Shown here in pieces: positions 5,661 through 9,080 of a DNA stretch of 9,080 nucleotides (positions within the stretch are counted from its first letter, which is position 1; each line of letters opens with the position of its first letter). Made by a program: the position numbers and the translations under genes. Below the pieces are notes generated by a model, which ran no database searches, was not told the origin of the DNA, and saw only the letters and a list, made by a program, of their open reading frames with translations. Source of the DNA: a bacterium (lineage in GTDB: Bacteria > NPL-UPA2 > JAUVJM01); NCBI GenBank assembly GCA_030596585.1, contig JAUVJM010000048.1, forward strand, positions 1 through 9,080, in the 5' to 3' direction.

Positions 5661-5750
5661 GAATTATTGTTCGAGCCTGTCGAGAACCTATCTTCTCGAT
5701 GCGCTTTTGCTTACTCGAAGAATAAACGGAGTTCACTCTTTAACCGTGAA
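5661..5750. repeat. 90-bp structured repeat, copy 1
   Basis: This stretch matches 8245-8334 at 88 of 90 positions, in the same orientation. It contains TCGAGAA-N6-TTCTCGA (5680-5699), an imperfect outer pair TTATTGTTCGAG/CTCGAAGAATAA (11 of 12), and TTCAC/GTGAA near its right end, so it can fold as a multi-stem cruciform. It starts a few bases past the mrp stop codon in the transcribed direction. The right flank (5751-5770) carries extra ACCGT-type repeats, while the left flank lacks the terminal repeat present at copy 2. Confidence 0.88.
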
Positions 5751-5760
5751 TCTTGAACCG

Positions 5761-6588
5761 TCAACCGTTACCTATAATTTTATCCACTATCTCGTTAAAT
5801 CTTCTTCTACTTTCAGTCTCTGCATCTGAACTCAGAAAGGGTTTACCCTCATCAGAAGCTTCGACTATGCCTGGTTCAATAGGTATGCTTCCTAAAAAGG
5901 GAATCTTTAGGGCATGAGCCATTCTTCGTCCGCCTCCAATTTTGAAGATGTTAATGCTTTTACCACAATGAGGACAGACGAAACCACTCATATTTTCGAT
6001 TATGCCGGTGAGAGGGACATTCAACTGTTTAACAAAGTTTATGCTCTTTTTTACATCCAGAAGAGAGATTTCCTGAGGCGTGGTCACTACGATTGCCCCG
6101 GTTACATCTTTTATGAGCTGGCATACCGAAAGTGGTTCATCTCCTGTTCCCGGAGGAGCATCAATAATGAGGTAGTCGAGTTCGCCCCAGTTTACATCAG
6201 CCAAGAACTGCCTTATTGCAGTCATTTTCAGAGGACCTCGCCAGATAATGGGAGTATCAGGAGAGTCTGACAGGAAGGCTGTACTGACCACTTTCAAATT
6301 CCTACCGAGAGATACCGGTTCTATATTTTGTTCCGAACCGGTGAGATGCACATTTTCCAACCCGAGCATTTTGGGGACATTGGGACCGTGTATGTCCACA
6401 TCTAAAAGTCCCACCCTCATACCCTTTTGAGAAAGCGCCCATGCGAGATTAACCGCAACAGTTGATTTTCCCACACCGCCTTTCCCGGATAGAACAAGGA
6501 GCTTATTTTTTATTAAGCTCATACGTTCATCAACTCTTTTTTGCTGCTCTTCGATTTGTTTCTTTTTTTCTTCCATGTTTTTCTGCAT
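5761..6588 (-). CDS. Mrp/NBP35-family Fe-S cluster carrier ATPase
   Basis: This family loads and delivers [4Fe-4S] clusters to target proteins in an ATP-dependent manner, as a cytosolic dimer. The 275-residue protein has the deviant Walker A GKGGVGKST at 35-43, the DVDIHGPN segment at 64-70, IIDAPPGTGDEP at 141-152, and the bridging cluster motif Cys205-Pro-His-Cys208. It lacks the N-terminal DUF59/MIP18 domain of E. coli Mrp; instead the first 28 residues are a charged Lys/Glu/Gln-rich helix, as in archaeal and anaerobe homologues. AGGA precedes the ATG. The last codons (GGT AAC GGT TGA) touch the flank of repeat copy 1. It sits just after the NifX/DUF5320 group, in keeping with a shared metallocofactor role. 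Confidence 0.95.
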   Translation of the reverse strand: MQKNMEEKKKQIEEQQKRVDERMSLIKNKLLVLSGKGGVGKSTVAVNLAWALSQKGMRVGLLDVDIHGPNVPKMLGLENVHLTGSEQNIEPVSLGRNLKVVSTAFLSDSPDTPIIWRGPLKMTAIRQFLADVNWGELDYLIIDAPPGTGDEPLSVCQLIKDVTGAIVVTTPQEISLLDVKKSINFVKQLNVPLTGIIENMSGFVCPHCGKSINIFKIGGGRRMAHALKIPFLGSIPIEPGIVEASDEGKPFLSSDAETESRRRFNEIVDKIIGNG

Positions 6589-6626
6589 TTTCCTATTCTC
6601 TTTTTCTCACATGTTCATCAAATCAG

Positions 6627-6658
6627 AAAAAACCGGATGGACTTTTCAGTTTCTCCGG
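6627..6658 (-). terminator. Probable intrinsic terminator between FmdB and mrp
   Basis: On the minus strand CCGGA (6658-6654) and TCCGG (6637-6633) form a stem that can hold an inner ACT-GAAA-AGT hairpin, and six T residues follow (6632-6627). It lies 39 bases after the FmdB stop and would separate the NifX group from mrp at least in part. Confidence 0.55.
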
Positions 6659-6670
6659 CATTACAATCTG

Positions 6671-6688
6671 AGGGCTTTCTCAAGCCCT
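6671..6688 (-). repeat. Perfect 7-bp hairpin after the FmdB stop codon
   Basis: AGGGCTT and AAGCCCT are separated by a 4-base loop, eight bases downstream of the FmdB stop. No U-tract follows, so it may be a 3'-end stabiliser upstream of the terminator at 6627-6658. Confidence 0.45.
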
Positions 6689-6696
6689 TAAACCCA

Positions 6697-6954
6697 TTAT
6701 TTCTCACAGCACCTTTTGGGATTATCACATGGGTTAGCAAGCCCGCAGCATGCACTTGAAGCTCTGTTATCTTTGCGTGCATAATCCGTGGCATAGAAAC
6801 CAGGACCTTTAAAGATGAGACCACCACCGGTGCTGATAAGTCTCCTGACTTCTCCCTTGCACTTGGGACATATCTTTACGGGCTCATCACTCATTTTCTG
6901 GAATTCTTCAAACCTGTGTGCGCATTTCAGGCATTCATATTCATAGGTTGGCAT
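6697..6954 (-). CDS. FmdB-family zinc ribbon protein with Cys-rich tail
   Basis: With the start at 6954 the product has 85 residues and begins MPTYEYECLKCAHRFEEF, the typical FmdB N terminus. Cys8-x2-Cys11 and Cys29-x2-Cys32 form the ribbon, and the family segment STGGGLIFKGPGFYATDY follows at about 42-59. The tail has five more Cys in two groups (ACCG, then PCDNPKRCC), which could hold a second metal. An in-frame start 17 codons upstream (7005) is possible but would add unrelated basic residues; AAGGAG five bases before 6954 settles the choice. It overlaps the preceding NifX-like gene by 14 bases. Confidence 0.88.
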   Translation of the reverse strand: MPTYEYECLKCAHRFEEFQKMSDEPVKICPKCKGEVRRLISTGGGLIFKGPGFYATDYARKDNRASSACCGLANPCDNPKRCCEK

Positions 6955-7324
6955 CTTGCTCCTTCTCCTTTTCCACCCCATACCCTTTGCCTGAACCCGG
7001 CTCACAAAGACTTTTGCCGTTTTCCAAACTTCCCTGGAGTATTTTCTCTATTACTTCGTCCACTTTGCCTGTAACCCCTGCTAGAAGTTCTATACCGTAT
7101 TGAGCAAATAAGCTTTGTGCTCTCTGTCCTGCTCCTCCCGTGACTACATGAGTTACTCCCTGATTCGAGAGAAAAGAAGGCAGGAATCCCGTCTGATGTC
7201 CGGGGTTAGCTATTTTCTCTCTTTTTGCTGCCCTGCCTTCTTCAATCTCTATGAGAGTAAACTCAGGCGCCCGCCCAAAATGAGGGGATACTTCTTCTCC
7301 CTCTGTCGGAATAGCAATTTTCAT
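6941..7324 (-). CDS. NifX/NifB-type FeMo-co-binding-domain protein (short form)
   Basis: The 127-residue protein is a single dinitrogenase iron-molybdenum cofactor (Nitro_FeMo-Co) domain. It begins MKIAIPTEG, with the ligand-region motif PHFGRAP at 14-20, then TLIEIEEG, THVVTGGAGQRA and the family end GIELLAGVTGKVDEVIEKIL. Such proteins bind Fe-S or Fe-Mo clusters; outside nitrogen fixers they are found as small carriers of unknown client. The ATG at 7324 is preferred over an in-frame TTG at 7333 because AAGGAG is nine bases upstream of the ATG. The tail is Lys/Glu-rich with one Cys. The start is five bases past the stop of the zinc-ribbon gene, and its end overlaps the FmdB gene. Confidence 0.9.
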   Translation of the reverse strand: MKIAIPTEGEEVSPHFGRAPEFTLIEIEEGRAAKREKIANPGHQTGFLPSFLSNQGVTHVVTGGAGQRAQSLFAQYGIELLAGVTGKVDEVIEKILQGSLENGKSLCEPGSGKGYGVEKEKEQDANL

Positions 7325-7329
7325 AAGAC

Positions 7330-7554
7330 TCAACTCCTTGCCATTTTAGTCCCGCATTTAGGACAGGTTATCTGGTAACATGGAGTTCCTATCTGATGGG
7401 AAACCGCAGCTCCGCATTTAGGGCATACACAGTTCCCTCCAGGCCCGGCACCGGGACGATTTCCTCCCATACGTCCTCTGCCCGTGCCGCTTCCCATACC
7501 TCTGCCTGTACCTGCTCCACCACCTGTAGGACCTGTTCCGTCTCCAAACGGCAT
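7330..7554 (-). CDS. DUF5320-like Gly-rich protein with a C-terminal zinc ribbon
   Basis: The 74-residue product starts MPFGDGTGPTGGGAGTGRG, the DUF5320-type opening shared with the gene at 8338-8796. Its first 40 residues are nearly all Gly, Arg, Thr and Met. A six-Cys ribbon follows: Cys42, Cys44, Cys47, Cys59, Cys64 and Cys67 (CVCPKCG ... CYQITCPKCG). Unlike the longer relative it has no coiled-coil tail. The start codon overlaps the previous stop as TAATG, and a full AAAGGAGGTGA lies upstream. Its role is unknown; position between two NifX-like genes suggests a partner or metal chaperone in the same system. Confidence 0.8.
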   Translation of the reverse strand: MPFGDGTGPTGGGAGTGRGMGSGTGRGRMGGNRPGAGPGGNCVCPKCGAAVSHQIGTPCYQITCPKCGTKMARS

Positions 7555-8207
7555 TATTTTTCACCTCCTTTTTCTAGACTCTCAATCCTCTTTGTTATTT
7601 CATCAAGCTGGGTTTTTAAATAATCAGCCTGCTGTTTTAAAAATGGAAGTTCCTGAGACGCATCGGGGATAGGGGAAGGTTGTCCCGGAAATGGCTGCGG
7701 GCCCATCATACCTCCACCCATACCAGCTCCCATTCCCATACCTCTACCCATGCCGGCTCCCATCCCCATTCCCATACCCGGAGCCATATCGCCTCCCATT
7801 GCGGGACTGCCGCCGGTTCCCATACCCGGATCGACGGCACCGCTCGTTCCAAAATGAGAAGCTACACTAGGTCCGCCGGCAGCCTGGACTTTTCCGTCTT
7901 TGTACGTCTGGATTGCATCCTTCACCTTTCCTGAAACTCCGGCAATCACGTTTACTCCACCTGCCTGCAAGGTCTGGAATGCATTTGGTCCTACATTACC
8001 GGTGAGAACAGCTTCTACCTCCTTATTAGCCACAAACTGTGCTGTTTGAATACCCGCCCCCGAGGCAGCTGACACGTTAGGATTCTGAACCGCTTCGTAT
8101 TCCATGGTGTCCGTATCCACGAATATGAAATGCGCACACCTGCCGAATCGAGGGTCTACCTGCGCATCTAGATTGTCTCCGGTCGAACTAACTGCTATTT
8201 TTGCCAT
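7554..8207 (-). CDS. NifX-type domain fused to Gly/Met-rich linker and coiled-coil tail
   Basis: The 217-residue protein has three parts. Residues 1-110 are a FeMo-co-binding-type domain: MAKIAVSSTG, DPRFGRCAHFIFVD (18-31), VEAVLTGNVGPNA (64-76), and GVNVIAGVSGKVKDAI (84-99). Residues 115-180 are low complexity; 139-170 is almost only Gly, Met and Ala. Residues 186-213 form a likely coiled coil, QELPFLKQQADYLKTQLDEI and on to LEK, which closely resembles the tail of the DUF5320 protein upstream. The Met-rich linker might bind soft metals, but this is a guess. GGAG lies eight bases before the ATG. Repeat copy 2 lies between it and the DUF5320 gene. Confidence 0.88.
   Translation of the reverse strand: MAKIAVSSTGDNLDAQVDPRFGRCAHFIFVDTDTMEYEAVQNPNVSAASGAGIQTAQFVANKEVEAVLTGNVGPNAFQTLQAGGVNVIAGVSGKVKDAIQTYKDGKVQAAGGPSVASHFGTSGAVDPGMGTGGSPAMGGDMAPGMGMGMGAGMGRGMGMGAGMGGGMMGPQPFPGQPSPIPDASQELPFLKQQADYLKTQLDEITKRIESLEKGGEK
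7561..7570 (-). promoter_or_regulatory. Strong ribosome-binding site inside the preceding coding end
   Basis: The minus strand reads AAGGAGGTGA, six bases before the ATG at 7554. The same bases encode the Gly-Gly-Glu end of the NifX fusion protein, so the two genes are tightly coupled. Confidence 0.7.
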
Positions 8208-8226
8208 CTGACGCTCCTTTTTTTTC

Positions 8227-8341
8227 GTAACCGTTCACAGTTGTGAATTATTGTTCGAGCTTGTCGAGAACCTATCTTCTCGATGCGCTTTTGCTTACTC
8301 GAAGAATAAACGAAGTTCACTCTTTAACCGTGAACGGTTAC
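8227..8341. repeat. MITE-like element: repeat copy 2 with 12-bp terminal inverted repeats
   Basis: GTAACCGTTCAC (8227-8238) and GTGAACGGTTAC (8330-8341) are perfect inverted ends of a 115-bp unit. The core 8245-8334 matches repeat copy 1 (5661-5750) with two mismatches. It contains the same inner hairpin TCGAGAA-N6-TTCTCGA and outer 11-of-12 pair. The right end supplies the TAA stop codon of the DUF5320 gene. There is no coding capacity, so a transposase or RAYT protein would have to act from elsewhere. Confidence 0.8.
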
Positions 8342-8796
8342 TTTTTTTCTAACTCTCCAATCCTTTTCTTTATCCCATCGAGTTCATCCTCTAGAACTTC
8401 AGCTTGTCCCTGGAGCATTTGCAGTTCCTGTTCCGGTGAAAATTGAGCAGTTCCCCATGGATCGTAAGGCATTCCATAATCTGGCTGACCGTAGGGCATT
8501 CCGTAGCCTGGTTGACCGTAGGGCATTCCGTAGCCTGACTGACCGTAGGGCATTCCATAGCCTCCGTATGCACCGTATCCTGCTGACTGCGGGTATCCAA
8601 ACGGTCTGCGCCCCATACCTCTGCCCATACCTCTGCCCATACCTCTACCCATGCCCCTTCCCCAGCCTAAGCCGAGTCCGAGTCTACCACCCATGGGATT
8701 TGTGTAGCCGGGGACAGAGTACCCTGCACAGAATCCTGCTCCTCTTCCGGTCATAGGTCCCATACCTCCTGGTCCGGTTCCATCACCTCGTGGCAT
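8338..8796 (-). CDS. DUF5320 protein with GYGMPYGQP repeats
   Basis: The 152-residue protein opens with the DUF5320 signature MPRGDGTGPGGMGPMTGRGA. Residues 47-62 are four Arg-Gly-Met-Gly units. Residues 79-114 are four 9-residue repeats (GYGMPYGQS, GYGMPYGQP twice, DYGMPYDPW). Residues 120-152 form a charged coiled coil ending KRIGELEKK. Proteins with this domain lie near Mrp and NifX-like genes in anaerobes, but their function is unknown to me. A perfect AAAGGAGGTGA precedes the ATG and is itself inside the end of the Fur gene, which overlaps by 14 bases. The TAA stop is contributed by the end of repeat copy 2. Confidence 0.86.
   Translation of the reverse strand: MPRGDGTGPGGMGPMTGRGAGFCAGYSVPGYTNPMGGRLGLGLGWGRGMGRGMGRGMGRGMGRRPFGYPQSAGYGAYGGYGMPYGQSGYGMPYGQPGYGMPYGQPDYGMPYDPWGTAQFSPEQELQMLQGQAEVLEDELDGIKKRIGELEKK
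8482..8562 (-). repeat. 27-bp coding tandem repeat (3 units plus a diverged fourth)
   Basis: Units at 8482-8508, 8509-8535 and 8536-8562 differ at only a few bases; a diverged unit continues to about 8455. Each encodes a GYGMPYGQ(P/S) block. Low divergence suggests recent expansion by slippage or unequal crossing-over. Confidence 0.85.
8613..8660 (-). repeat. 12-bp coding tandem repeat (4 units)
   Basis: Four 12-base units starting CCATACCTCTGC on the plus strand encode the Arg-Gly-Met-Gly block of the DUF5320 protein. The fourth unit is diverged. Confidence 0.75.
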
Positions 8797-9080
8797 AATT
8801 TGTCACCTCCTTTTTACTATACTTAAAACCATTATTGCTTAGTCTCGAGAAACTTTGTTTGCATTTGCTGCATAAACCCAGAAAACGGATCCGGCGAGAA
8901 TTTACCTGAAAATCATGTTTTTTTGAAAGAGCTTGTTCTATCTGTTTCAGCATTTTCGCTTCTTCACCAATGAATTCACTGCAATCGATTATTCTCCCGC
9001 AGCCTGTACATATTAAATGGTGGTGATGATTTGTATCCGGACCTTCGGCAAGTTCATATCTACTCCTTCCATCTCCAAAA
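8783..9080 (-). CDS. Fur-family metal- or peroxide-responsive regulator, C-terminal 98 residues
   Basis: The 5' part, with the winged helix, is beyond the right edge. The visible part begins FGDGRSRYELAEG and contains the family metal-site signature: the run HHHHLIC, then CTGCG, and later LGLCSKC, giving two Cys-x2-Cys pairs for the structural zinc. The family includes Fur, PerR, Zur and Nur; the fragment does not tell which, although the double CxxC is usual in PerR- and Zur-like forms. The reading frame continues about 26 residues past the last CxxC, through the next gene's ribosome-binding site and start codon, to a TGA at 8785-8783. This 14-base overlap ties the regulator to the DUF5320/NifX cluster. 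Confidence 0.9.
   Translation of the reverse strand, partial: FGDGRSRYELAEGPDTNHHHHLICTGCGRIIDCSEFIGEEAKMLKQIEQALSKKHDFQVNSRRIRFLGLCSKCKQSFSRLSNNGFKYSKKEVTNYATR
8803..8813 (-). promoter_or_regulatory. Perfect Shine-Dalgarno site for the DUF5320 gene, inside the Fur coding end
   Basis: The minus strand reads AAAGGAGGTGA, six bases before the ATG at 8796. It is translated as Lys-Glu-Val near the Fur C terminus, so ribosomes finishing Fur pass over it. Confidence 0.75.

Noticed and set aside
6618..6827. Minus-strand 69-codon frame overlapping the FmdB gene end
   Set aside because: Out of frame with the clearly recognised FmdB protein, crosses the terminator region and has no ribosome-binding site.
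6941..8207. Nitrogen-fixation (nif) operon
   Set aside because: Only the small FeMo-co-binding domain is present; nifHDK, nifB and nifEN are absent, and such domains are common in non-fixing anaerobes.
5661..8341. Composite transposon flanked by the 90-bp repeats
   Set aside because: There is no transposase between or beside the repeats, and the enclosed genes match the function of genes outside; the repeats are better seen as independent non-coding elements.
8455..8562. Possible CRISPR array
   Set aside because: The 27-bp units are contiguous with no spacers and are in frame within a protein, so they are coding tandem repeats.

Overview
The window comes from a bacterial chromosome, and every supported gene lies on the minus strand, so the gene order below runs from the right end to the left. 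The gene content suggests an anaerobic, iron-sulfur-rich bacterium of the Nitrospirota or Desulfobacterota type. The reasons are the Mrp ATPase beside NifX-like and DUF5320 proteins, two FmdB-type zinc ribbons, and a REP-like palindrome of a type I recall from such genomes. This placement is an inference and was not tested.

Region A (9080 to about 6627) is a metal/cofactor cluster. It holds the C-terminal part of a Fur-family regulator (left end at 8783), a Gly/Met/Tyr-rich DUF5320 protein with tandem peptide repeats (8338-8796), a NifX-like protein with a Gly/Met-rich linker and a coiled-coil tail (7554-8207), a small DUF5320-like zinc-ribbon protein (7330-7554), a second NifX-like protein (6941-7324) and an FmdB zinc ribbon (6697-6954). 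Most junctions overlap, which implies translational coupling. A likely terminator follows at 6627-6658. No nitrogenase gene is visible.

Region B (6588 to 3660) is a second co-directional run: an Mrp/NBP35 ATPase, a flavin split-barrel (PNPOx-like) protein, a TrmO-like methyltransferase with a zinc-ribbon N terminus, a free-standing tRNA-binding domain and a class I SAM methyltransferase.

Region C (3634 to 2336) is a redox cassette with a near-consensus promoter and an overlapping palindromic operator: an ArsR-family repressor, a 2[4Fe-4S] ferredoxin, thioredoxin and another FmdB zinc ribbon. It ends in two tandem hairpins.

Region D (1783-2361) has no convincing gene. It carries a 105-bp REP-like palindrome, a degenerate heptanucleotide repeat, a compound inverted repeat and a probable promoter for rsmD.

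Region E (1782 to 1) is housekeeping: rsmD-coaD, an intrinsic terminator, then rpmF-plsX, with plsX cut by the window edge.

Two structured 90-bp direct repeats (5661-5750 and 8245-8334; 88 of 90 positions identical) lie directly after the stop codons of mrp and of the DUF5320 gene. They bracket the core of the metal-cofactor cluster. The most unusual features are this repeat pair, the way DUF5320 end modules are split among three neighbouring genes, and the ArsR-controlled ferredoxin/thioredoxin cassette.
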